From: RFSX01 sp964495785 | GTDB lineage: Bacteria > Bacteroidota > Bacteroidia > Chitinophagales > Saprospiraceae | DNA: 14,229 nucleotides | Direction: 5' to 3' | Assembly: GCA_964495785.1 (NCBI GenBank) | Contig: CAZBXL010000082.1 | Span: forward strand, 1 to 14,229 | Shown: one piece after another, positions 1-6,582 of the stretch | Layout of the letters: the number at the start of each line of letters is the position of its first letter | Numbering within the stretch: the stretch's first letter is position 1 | The notes under the pieces: generated by a model | The model's database searches: none | What the model was told of the DNA's origin: nothing | The model's input: the letters and a program-made list of their open reading frames with translations, nothing else | Position numbers and translations under genes: made by a program

Positions 1-30
1 GCTTTCATAATAAATCTTACCTCAGCATAT

Positions 31-567
31 ATGATACTCAGCGATATAGAAATTAAGAAATGTATAGAACGTAAGGAGATCGTCATAGAGCCTTACAACC
101 CTGCTTGTCTAGGGACTAATTCTTATGATGTCCACATAGGTAAATACCTTGCAGTATACAAAGATGAGGTCTTAGATGCTAAGAAGCACAACGAGATAGA
201 GGAGATTATTATTCCAGAAGAAGGCTATGTCATTAAGCCAGGGACACTCTATCTGGGAGTTACCGAAGAATATACTGAAACACATACGACCGTTCCTTTT
301 TTAGAAGGTAAGTCCAGCGTCGGACGACTAGGTATAGATATACATGCTACTGCTGGTAAGGGAGATGTAGGGTTCTGTAATACGTGGACTCTTGAGATAA
401 GCTGCGTCCATCCTGTAAGAATATATGCTGGCATGCCTGTAGGTCAACTTATCTACTTCAAAGTAGATGGCGACATAGAAAACTACTACAACAAGAAGAA
501 GAACGCCAAATACAATGAGCGAGGTATTAAGCCAGTCGAAAGTATGATGTGGAAGAATAAGTTCTAA
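31..567 (+). CDS. dcd: dCTP deaminase
   Basis: This cytosolic enzyme of the dUTPase-like trimeric fold deaminates dCTP to dUTP, feeding dUMP and thymidylate synthesis. The 178-residue product is full length. It has the nucleotide-binding motif GKSSVGR at residues 93-99, the HATAGKGDVGF stretch at 105-115, and the family's catalytic glutamate as Glu122 in TLEIS. The C-terminal tail NYYNKKKNAKYNERG (151-165) followed by KPVESMMWKNKF is what I expect of Bacteroidota Dcd. Some family members (DCD-DUT) also cleave dUTP to dUMP; sequence alone does not settle this here. The ATG at 31 gives the canonical MILSD start, and no Shine-Dalgarno sequence is visible, which is normal for the phylum. The gene is convergent with the HPF gene. 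Only 30 bases lie upstream, so its promoter or operon is not visible. Confidence 0.96.
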   Translation: MILSDIEIKKCIERKEIVIEPYNPACLGTNSYDVHIGKYLAVYKDEVLDAKKHNEIEEIIIPEEGYVIKPGTLYLGVTEEYTETHTTVPFLEGKSSVGRLGIDIHATAGKGDVGFCNTWTLEISCVHPVRIYAGMPVGQLIYFKVDGDIENYYNKKKNAKYNERGIKPVESMMWKNKF

Positions 568-591
568 GTCTTATTTAAAAGACTTCCTTTT
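566..591 (+). terminator. Weak terminator-like hairpin after dcd
   Basis: A perfect 7 bp inverted repeat (AAGTCTT at 566-572, AAGACTT at 579-585) with a 6-base loop begins on the dcd stop codon and is followed by CCTTTTCT. The stem is short and AT-rich and the T-run is interrupted, so this is a plausible but weak intrinsic terminator. Confidence 0.4.
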
Positions 592-672
592 CTAAATAAA
601 TTATAAGATTTTACATGTGGTTATCGGTTATTAGGTACAAATTATTAGAAAAAAATAACTGCAGGTATTCAG

Positions 673-712
673 TATTCCTCCCTCTTTAATCTCCCTCCAG
701 AGGGAGAAATTA
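673..712 (-). repeat. Palindrome-plus-tail repeat, copy 1
   Basis: The core is an 8 bp perfect inverted repeat, TCTCCCTC (690-697) and GAGGGAGA (700-707), with a 2-base centre. Read on the minus strand, the palindrome is followed by ATTAAAGAGGGAGGAATA. This matches the layout of copy 2 (palindrome, then TTAGGAGGTGGAAT). The shared architecture, in opposite orientation 110 bases apart, suggests a dispersed REP-like element family. That assignment is inference from two copies only. Confidence 0.5.
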
Positions 713-820
713 ACTGTAACTGTTGTTAGAACTTTAGTTTTTTTAAAAAATTGAGGCTTATTATATTCCAGAATAATTAGTAAGGTTTAGTGTAATGAAA
801 CCTATCGCAAGCATTACATT

Positions 821-853
821 TTCCTCCGCCGGCGGAGGTTAGGAGGTGGAATC
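821..853 (+). repeat. Palindrome-plus-tail repeat, copy 2
   Basis: A perfect 16 bp GC-rich palindrome, CCTCCGCC|GGCGGAGG (823-838), is followed by TTAGGAGGTGGAATC. It stands out strongly against the AT-rich intergenic background. The tail resembles the minus-strand tail of copy 1. From memory, similar short 'GGAGG...TTAGGAGG' palindromic repeats occur between genes in many Bacteroidota, but I cannot verify the family here. Confidence 0.55.
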
Positions 854-989
854 TTAATAATGTTTTTATACAACTATTGATCACTATAGACCTATAGACT
901 TATTAGAAAATGAAATATCTTGAGGTACTTGAAGGCCGATAGCCACAATATTATAATTGCTTTTTCTGGAGCATCTTGATATGAGTTTA

Positions 990-1289
990 TTAAGCTCTTT
1001 TCTTCAACTTTTCATTCTTTAATTTAACGATCTGTCTTTCCATATTGAAGATAGCTTCGTCAAATGCATGCATGTGTTCAGAAGATTTTGATTGCGTATG
1101 TAGAATGGACCCTGCAGAGGATATTAAGTCTATTTCTGATTTCCAAGTTTTACTTGTAGAGCACTTCTTAATCAAGACCTTAACAGAGCTTATAAAACCC
1201 TGATTAAAGCTGTTTTTTAGACGCGTAATGATAGATTTTTCTAAATCTCTATCTCTCTCTGAATTTACAAAATCAACTTTCAACTTCAT
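990..1289 (-). CDS. Short ribosome hibernation promoting factor (HPF/RaiA family)
   Basis: The 99-residue product has the layout of the short HPF/YfiA/RaiA family: a beta strand MKLKVDFVN, a helix with DLEKSIITRLKNSF, strands VKVLIKK and KSEIDLIS, then the segment HTQSKSSEHMHAFDEAIFNM and a basic C-terminal helix (RQIVKLKNEKLKKR). In this family the protein binds the 30S decoding region of stationary-phase or stressed ribosomes and blocks translation. It lacks the C-terminal dimerisation domain of long HPF, so it would be the short type. Identity to textbook members is modest. The region usually written as DLFAKKQSDSFEEAID in this family appears here as ILHTQSKSSEHMHAFDEAIF. The ATG at 1289 gives the expected family N-terminus. 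The gene is monocistronic and convergent with dcd. Confidence 0.72.
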   Translation of the reverse strand: MKLKVDFVNSERDRDLEKSIITRLKNSFNQGFISSVKVLIKKCSTSKTWKSEIDLISSAGSILHTQSKSSEHMHAFDEAIFNMERQIVKLKNEKLKKRA

Positions 1290-1297
1290 ATTTAGGA

Positions 1298-1324
1298 ATT
1301 ATACCTATATAACAATCAAGTCAA
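1298..1324 (-). promoter_or_regulatory. Possible promoter of the HPF gene
   Basis: On the minus strand TTGACT (1324-1319) and TATAAT (1303-1298) lie 15 bases apart, and the second box ends 8 bases before the HPF start codon. The boxes resemble sigma70 consensus, but the spacing is short and the leader would be nearly absent. Bacteroidota normally use a different -7/-33 consensus, so this is tentative. Confidence 0.22.
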
Positions 1325-1388
1325 AGATTAGATTGCTTTTGATATGAATTTTTCGAGAAAAGTAATCCACAAATTTCTTAATTGTTTG

Positions 1389-1410
1389 ATAATCAGTCTT
1401 CAATGATTAT
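1389..1410 (-). terminator. Possible hairpin downstream of the giant BNR/LamG gene
   Basis: A 7 bp perfect inverted repeat (ATAATCA at 1389-1395, TGATTAT at 1404-1410) with an 8-base loop lies about 40 bases beyond the stop of the 1340-residue gene. On the minus strand no T-run follows, so any termination role is weak. Confidence 0.28.
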
Positions 1411-1451
1411 TCTCACGAATAGATTTGTAGGATAAGCGACATCGGCTTTCT

Positions 1452-4400
1452 TTAATTAGCAATAATCTCAAAATTGTATCCTAATTGCACATGCATACTT
1501 GCACCTAATTCTATGCATAACAGATTAATAGTCACATCGAGGTCTACATCTGGATAATGAGGAACACCTGATGGAATGAGCACATTAGAAGTACTTACAG
1601 GGACATTGCTGCCAGCCCAATTACCAGGATTCTGCCAGTTAGTATCTACCATGCCTGTCCATACATGACCAAAAGTGACAGGAGCACTTTCAAAGTCAAA
1701 ATCAAACTGACCAAATTCGGTAAGGGATAGATTTGTACTAAATGTCACCGTACCATCTGAGAGTATCCCCTCGTCGGCATTATCGATCTCGTTCCAGTTA
1801 GGGCCATAGTTATTTTCTGATCTCCTATTTAATTTTACAATATGAGAATTCTCGTAAGCAGGATTATCACCGATCTCATCAAAACTTATTTCCTCTATAT
1901 TATTGAATGTTTCATTAGTGCCGTAGCTATTTATAATCCAATAAGTACTTGCAAGATTTAGAGTGCTGGCACTTGTATCTGGTTCGTTATTGATACGAGA
2001 TACCACGACGTCACCGTTTGGATATGGTCCAGTCGCAGGGAATGTCATACTGACTCCTGTATTGGTAAATGTATAGATGCCACCGCCATCAACATAATGG
2101 CTATAGCTTGATCCACCTCCTACAGGAACTTTACTTTCCGTTAGTTCTGCAGCTCCAAGCAATGATCCATGATATGTCCCACCATGATCCATGATTAATC
2201 CATTATTAGTCAATTCATTAAATTGATAATAAGCTATGAGGTCAGTATCATTTAATATTTGATTTTCTTTTGTGATATGTCTGAGTAGTCTGATTTCATC
2301 TTGATCAAGTGCACGAGTCCAGAGAGTGACTTCATCTATTTGGCCTTTAAAAGAATTACTATAATGCCCTCTTCCGATATAGAACTGGGCGATATCTCCT
2401 GGATTGAGAGTTCTCGTATCTACATATTTCTGGTCATTTAAGTACAATGTTGCACCCGTCGGTTCTATAACTAAGGCGACATAACTCCACTCATCTATAG
2501 GTATAGTCATGCCACTATTAGTACCCCAAGCTGAGGCATTACCTGGCCATTTATACCATAGTCTGCTTCCAAAGTAGTCAAATATAAGACCCTCTGTATA
2601 GTCGCAATGTGCACACCAATCTCCACTTGAAAATAGGGCAGCAAATCCTTCTTGATTAGGAGTAGGCTTCCACCATCCTGTTACTGTAAAATGTGTTATG
2701 TCTGTTAAGTTGGCTTCAGAAGATACGAAGTAGTCGCTGTCTCCATAAGCTGTAAATGCACTAATGGGTAATGTATCTATCTCACAGTTGCTATCTATGT
2801 TTACCATAGATGGTAGTGTCTTAGAATAGGTGCTTCCGTTATGTGTGACATTCAACGTGATGTCATAATCCCCATCACTTCCGAGTATGACTTTGGGGTT
2901 ACGTTTGTTGTTATCATCTATCCAAGATGGAGCTGGATTGATGAGCCATTCCCATGATGTATTCGTATGGTCTACGATAGAGTGACAATCTAAGTACAGA
3001 GTGTCTCTGCTGCAGTTAAGTGTATCACTTGATGCCATAGGCAGAGGATCTACAGTGCTTTCATTGATCATGTCTATTTCCCATATTCCTTTGCTGGATG
3101 CCATTCTTATTTTATTATCTCTATGAAAAGGAAGCATCTTAAATCCTCTGTGAGTTACTGGAAGATTAGTGTTATATAAAGCCCACTCATCGGCGTCTAC
3201 TTGATATCTGTAGAAGTTGTCATTGGTCAAGGCATACACCATATTGCCTGTAGGACTGTGTTGGAATATTATGTCTTTTATAGATTGATTTTGAATAGGG
3301 TTTCCATAATGGTTTTGCCATGTCATACCACCATCGGTAGAACTAAATATTTTGTTTCCATTAGAAGATGAATTAGAGGCTTGCCATATTTCATTTTTAT
3401 CTTGTGGATTTAAAGCAACCGATAAGTTTTTCCATGATCCGGTAAACGATGGTTTAGGAAGTTTGATAAAACTGGCCCCTCCGTCTGTCGTTCTGTAGAT
3501 GTTGTGATCGTTGGACCCATTTTTAACAATTACATACATGTAGTTGGGGTCATCACGGGAGATCTCATATCTGAATATGTTGTTAGGAAAAGTATATAGC
3601 GAATCGAACGAAGCGCCACCGTTAGATGAATAATACAGCACATTACTTTCGCCTACGTACACTCTGTTAGCGTAATACGGATGCCACTCCATTTCGCTAT
3701 AATTAAAATGGAAATAAGACTGTGTCGGATACTTAGCGATATTACTTAGGTTTTTAGATGGCTCATTGATGGCATTAGGTACGACCTTATCTGTTATATC
3801 ACTGAAGTAAGCTTTTCTATTCGTTAACGGATTGACATAACCCGTTGCAGTCTCTGCACCGCCTAAGAAAACTGTTTTGCCGCCGCCATAATTTTCGTTG
3901 TAGGCGGCATTACCATTGTGGTAGCGACCACCAACCCATATGTCTTCATTCCATCCTTGGCTGAAGCCCCAGAAGTGGCTTGAGTTGATGCCATTCATTC
4001 TGACTTCTACAGTCTGACATTCATCATTAGAATAATTAATACCTCCATCTGAAGCGATCCATATTTCATTCCCGACGACATCTATATCTTGTATATCAGC
4101 ATGCATTCCAAGATTACGTGTACCTCTGATATATTCAAAGTTACCACCCTTATTAGCTGACTCGCAGAACCATATTGTGCCGATCCAGAATTTATCTTCG
4201 TCTATAGAAGATACGTCAAGATCATAATTATACCAACCTTGGTGATATCCAGAGCTGTATCCTCCCACATACCAGTTAGTATTCGCATTTGAGCCGGAGT
4301 CATATGGTCCACCATCTATGCCGCTATCGTCCTGCCATGTATCGCCGCCATTCTCACTATAGTAGACACCTATCCATCCGTTGTCACCTACTTTTCCATC

Positions 4401-5474
4401 GGCGATAATTCCTGCATATATTCTATCAGGATCAGCTGCTGTGACACCTATCTTACATCCATATACTGTAGCATTATTGATATCAGTAGGAGAGTAGAAC
4501 CCATTGTCTATAAGAGTCCAATTATCTCCCGCATTAATTGATCTATATATTTCAGGTCTTTGAGCTGTAGTATTTTTTATGGAAATATACATTGTATCTG
4601 TTGAGCCAGGACGGGTTTCTATATCATATATATAACCGCTGTACTTCGTACTCCATGAAGTTCCAGAGTTGGTAGATTTGATTAATCCATTCTGTGTCGC
4701 CGCGAATAAGATGTTCGTACTAGTTGGATGAATATATAGTTGCTCAAAAGATCCTGATGCAGTATAAGTCAATGTCCATGTCGTACCACCATCGACGGTT
4801 TTGTATAATGAAGTGCCTGAGGTGAGGTAGACAATATTTTCATTGTTGGGATCGACTTTGATATCACTTGCTGTTCCTATAGGATACTCTTTTCCGACAC
4901 GTGTCCAGTTAAGAGCTTTGTCAGTCGTCTTGAAAATACCTCCTGCTTCTGCACTTGCATAAAGTACTGAAGAGTTAGATGGTGCTACACCGAGACAAAA
5001 TATATTCGTCTGAGTCGTTCTAAGTTCTTCGCTGCCATCATTTTTATATGTACTGGTCGGGCCTATATTCGTCCATTGATTTCCTGTGTTTTTCTGCAGA
5101 TTTTTGGCTTGAATTATTTTCTCTTGATTCCTAAATTGTATTACAGGATCAGGAAGCACTACAATCCCACTTTCAGATATGCAACATTCTACGATGTTAC
5201 GCCAGTGCTTAAAGTTTTGAGTGTGAATATTTTTTTCAAATGGATTGGAATCATAGTATTTGTCCATCAATGAAATGACCTCTTCGTACTGATCATCATT
5301 CTCATACATATAGATAGCCCACTCTGGAGTCGTACTGTCTATAAATGGGATGACTTTGAACCAGTTAGGATGCATAGGTTCTGGGAGGTATCTATCTGTA
5401 ATATTATTGGCTTGAGATAGAGCATTAGTTATTGTAAATATTGAGAGAATAAGAATTGATATAAGTCTCAGCAT
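1452..5474 (-). CDS. Giant secreted BNR/Asp-box beta-propeller protein with LamG domain
   Basis: This 1340-residue protein begins with a signal peptide (hydrophobic 3-17, probable cleavage after ALS at 18-20). Residues about 150-800 hold sortilin/VPS10- or GH74-like propeller repeats. Asp boxes are visible at 226-233 (TVDGGTTW), 267-274 (STNSGTSW), 312-319, 373-380 (SENGGDTW), 616-623, 662-669 (TTDGGASF) and 712-719 (STDGGMTW). A PKD-like segment follows at about 815-895. A LamG/concanavalin-type domain spans about 905-1085, with GQIDEVTLWTRALDQDEIR at 1044-1062. A segment near 1125-1262 precedes a W-rich module at 1270-1338 (VWTGMVDTNW). Bacteroidota proteins of this type usually end in a type IX secretion sorting domain. 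None is visible here, and the ORF stops inside or just after the W-rich module. No other frame in the roughly 150 bases beyond the stop extends it. The role is probably surface adhesion or polymer binding; no catalytic residues could be assigned. Confidence 0.85.
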   Translation of the reverse strand: MLRLISILILSIFTITNALSQANNITDRYLPEPMHPNWFKVIPFIDSTTPEWAIYMYENDDQYEEVISLMDKYYDSNPFEKNIHTQNFKHWRNIVECCISESGIVVLPDPVIQFRNQEKIIQAKNLQKNTGNQWTNIGPTSTYKNDGSEELRTTQTNIFCLGVAPSNSSVLYASAEAGGIFKTTDKALNWTRVGKEYPIGTASDIKVDPNNENIVYLTSGTSLYKTVDGGTTWTLTYTASGSFEQLYIHPTSTNILFAATQNGLIKSTNSGTSWSTKYSGYIYDIETRPGSTDTMYISIKNTTAQRPEIYRSINAGDNWTLIDNGFYSPTDINNATVYGCKIGVTAADPDRIYAGIIADGKVGDNGWIGVYYSENGGDTWQDDSGIDGGPYDSGSNANTNWYVGGYSSGYHQGWYNYDLDVSSIDEDKFWIGTIWFCESANKGGNFEYIRGTRNLGMHADIQDIDVVGNEIWIASDGGINYSNDECQTVEVRMNGINSSHFWGFSQGWNEDIWVGGRYHNGNAAYNENYGGGKTVFLGGAETATGYVNPLTNRKAYFSDITDKVVPNAINEPSKNLSNIAKYPTQSYFHFNYSEMEWHPYYANRVYVGESNVLYYSSNGGASFDSLYTFPNNIFRYEISRDDPNYMYVIVKNGSNDHNIYRTTDGGASFIKLPKPSFTGSWKNLSVALNPQDKNEIWQASNSSSNGNKIFSSTDGGMTWQNHYGNPIQNQSIKDIIFQHSPTGNMVYALTNDNFYRYQVDADEWALYNTNLPVTHRGFKMLPFHRDNKIRMASSKGIWEIDMINESTVDPLPMASSDTLNCSRDTLYLDCHSIVDHTNTSWEWLINPAPSWIDDNNKRNPKVILGSDGDYDITLNVTHNGSTYSKTLPSMVNIDSNCEIDTLPISAFTAYGDSDYFVSSEANLTDITHFTVTGWWKPTPNQEGFAALFSSGDWCAHCDYTEGLIFDYFGSRLWYKWPGNASAWGTNSGMTIPIDEWSYVALVIEPTGATLYLNDQKYVDTRTLNPGDIAQFYIGRGHYSNSFKGQIDEVTLWTRALDQDEIRLLRHITKENQILNDTDLIAYYQFNELTNNGLIMDHGGTYHGSLLGAAELTESKVPVGGGSSYSHYVDGGGIYTFTNTGVSMTFPATGPYPNGDVVVSRINNEPDTSASTLNLASTYWIINSYGTNETFNNIEEISFDEIGDNPAYENSHIVKLNRRSENNYGPNWNEIDNADEGILSDGTVTFSTNLSLTEFGQFDFDFESAPVTFGHVWTGMVDTNWQNPGNWAGSNVPVSTSNVLIPSGVPHYPDVDLDVTINLLCIELGASMHVQLGYNFEIIAN

Positions 5475-5594
5475 GTGTAGAAATCTGTATTAATATTTGT
5501 TTTCAATAGGGGTAACTAATTCAGACAATTTATTGTATTCTAAATTAGCAAAATGTAATCCGTTATGATATTATAAATCATATCAAAAGATTAA

Positions 5595-5792
5595 ATGAAA
5601 ATTAAAGAAAATCTATCAGAGGTTCAAATAGAAAAGCAAGATGCTCTATATATTCTAAAGTATGACTTTGATTTTGGTAAGAATATTCCTATTGCAACTA
5701 AGAGGAGATTGTTGTTTTTAATACAGACTTCTTTTAACTCATCCAATTTCCTAAAATGGGAAGAGAAAATATCACCTTTTAAGCGGATTTAG
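5595..5792 (+). CDS. Small hypothetical protein
   Basis: I do not recognise this 65-residue frame. It begins MKIKENLSEVQIEKQDALYILKY. It has a mix of charged and hydrophobic residues compatible with a small soluble protein, no signal peptide and no membrane segment. It fills most of the gap between two minus-strand genes and has an ATG preceded by an A-rich leader typical of the phylum. Just past its stop the sequence is rich in inverted repeats (5825-5865). A 5 bp stem AGTGA/TCACT (5891-5906) is followed by TTTTC and could end its transcript. It may equally be a degenerate gene fragment or a chance frame in AT-rich DNA. Confidence 0.35.
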   Translation: MKIKENLSEVQIEKQDALYILKYDFDFGKNIPIATKRRLLFLIQTSFNSSNFLKWEEKISPFKRI

Positions 5793-5824
5793 GTATTCAA
5801 CAATGATGGGGGTATTAAATATAT

Positions 5825-5865
5825 AATTGCCTTCATTTCATAAAGGCATCTGCAATTAATGAAGG
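5825..5865. repeat. Overlapping alternative inverted repeats between convergent genes
   Basis: Three perfect inverted repeats overlap and compete for the same bases: AATTGC (5825-5830)/GCAATT (5852-5857), TGCCTT (5828-5833)/AAGGCA (5843-5848) and CCTTCATT (5830-5837)/AATGAAGG (5858-5865). Only some can form at once. The position between the 3' ends of the small ORF and the phosphatidyltransferase gene suits a bidirectional terminator or a decayed palindromic element. Confidence 0.4.
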
Positions 5866-5901
5866 AGGGAAAATTAAGCTATAGTTATCGAGTGACATAT
5901 A

Positions 5902-6459
5902 TCACTTTTCATTAATGACCACACTCCTAAACTTCCAGAAGTAGTCAAAAAATGATATTATAGCAAGTGCCAGTGATACATATATGATCAGCATATAATG
6001 AGGTAGCCCTAAGAGCATGACCATAAGGCCTAAGAAGAGAATGGCTGTTTTTGATTTTCCTGCCCAGCTGGCTTTTATCTCATATTTATGAAAAGAAGTA
6101 TAGATACGCAGACCCATCACTATTATTTCTCTGTAGAGAAATATGAATGTTACCCATGTAGGAATGACTCCTTGCACACTGAAGACCAACAGTGCAGATA
6201 GCATGAATAACTTATCAGCAGTAAAATCATGGATAGCACCCAGATAACTCGTCTTACCATACTGTCGAGCAACATAACCATCAAGAAAGTCTGTGATACC
6301 AGACAATGCGACTAAAGCAAAAACAAACAAATCTTTATGCTCCCAATCTGTCAGATACACCAATGTCAATGGGGCGAAAATCCACCTCAGAAAACTTATT
6401 AATTGAGCTAAGTGTAAATGCTTCATTGGCTGCCAATATATAACATTTTGAGTGTCCAT
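5902..6459 (-). CDS. CDP-alcohol phosphatidyltransferase, PgsA-like
   Basis: This is a polytopic inner-membrane enzyme that transfers a phosphatidyl group from CDP-diacylglycerol to an alcohol. The full family signature D-x2-D-G-x2-A-R-x8-G-x3-D-x3-D is present at residues 57-82: Asp57, Asp60, Gly61, Ala64, Arg65, Gly74, Asp78 and Asp82. These residues bind the metals and CDP. Downstream, YREIIVMGLR (109-118) and AGKSKTA (133-139) resemble glycerol-3-phosphate phosphatidyltransferase (PgsA), so phosphatidylglycerol-phosphate synthesis is the likeliest role. Substrate choice cannot be proved by eye. The usual LDP around the third Asp is HDF here. The chosen ATG gives 185 residues; Met12 (MKHLHLAQLISFLRW) is an equally good start, closer to the usual PgsA N-terminus. 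The gene is divergent from htpG. Confidence 0.85.
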   Translation of the reverse strand: MDTQNVIYWQPMKHLHLAQLISFLRWIFAPLTLVYLTDWEHKDLFVFALVALSGITDFLDGYVARQYGKTSYLGAIHDFTADKLFMLSALLVFSVQGVIPTWVTFIFLYREIIVMGLRIYTSFHKYEIKASWAGKSKTAILFLGLMVMLLGLPHYMLIIYVSLALAIISFFDYFWKFRSVVINEK

Positions 6460-6470
6460 GAATGTGATTG

Positions 6471-6547
6471 AGTGCCATTATTTCAAATAGCGCTATAGAA
6501 TAAGACATAATGGCATTAATTAGGGGATGGCACTTGTTTTGACAAGT
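6471..6547. promoter_or_regulatory. Nested inverted repeats in the divergent pgsA-like/htpG control region
   Basis: AGTGCCAT (6471-6478) pairs with ATGGCACT (6527-6534). TGCCATTAT (6473-6481), sharing most of that left arm, pairs with ATAATGGCA (6507-6515). A compact palindrome ACTTGT-N4-ACAAGT (6532-6547) overlaps the right arm and contains a perfect TTGACA (6539-6544), 38 bases before the htpG start. Arm reuse resembles multiple operator half-sites for a dimeric regulator, or alternative hairpins. The AGTGCCAT arm is only loosely like the CIRCE heat-shock half-site. Function is inference. Confidence 0.4.
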
Positions 6548-6582
6548 AATGTTTATTCATTCTAAAACTCATAAAATAACAT

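Larger units (their letters stand above)
568..989. other. Intergenic region with repeats and no gene
   Basis: This 422-base stretch between the convergent dcd and HPF genes has no credible reading frame. It contains the hairpin after dcd, two palindrome-plus-tail repeat copies in opposite orientation (673-712 and 821-853), and a 7 bp inverted repeat TGTAATG (791-797) / CATTACA (812-818) immediately left of the second copy. It also holds an exact tandem duplication of CTATAGAC at 884-899. I see no tRNA or recognisable riboswitch. Confidence 0.6.

Noticed and set aside
249..434. Minus-strand 61-residue frame inside dcd
   Set aside because: It is antisense to the conserved catalytic core of dCTP deaminase and has no support of its own.
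884..899. Tandem CTATAGAC duplication as a CRISPR-like or phase-variation repeat
   Set aside because: There are only two 8-base units, outside any gene, with no spacers; most likely a small slippage event.
5076..5273. 65-residue plus-strand frame within the giant BNR/LamG gene
   Set aside because: It is antisense to the N-terminal region of a clearly coding gene, and its hydrophobic stretch is a by-product of the opposite strand.
6460..6582. CIRCE heat-shock operator upstream of htpG
   Set aside because: The arms AGTGCCAT/ATGGCACT do not match the CIRCE half-site GAGTGCTAA well, and the spacing is far longer than nine bases.
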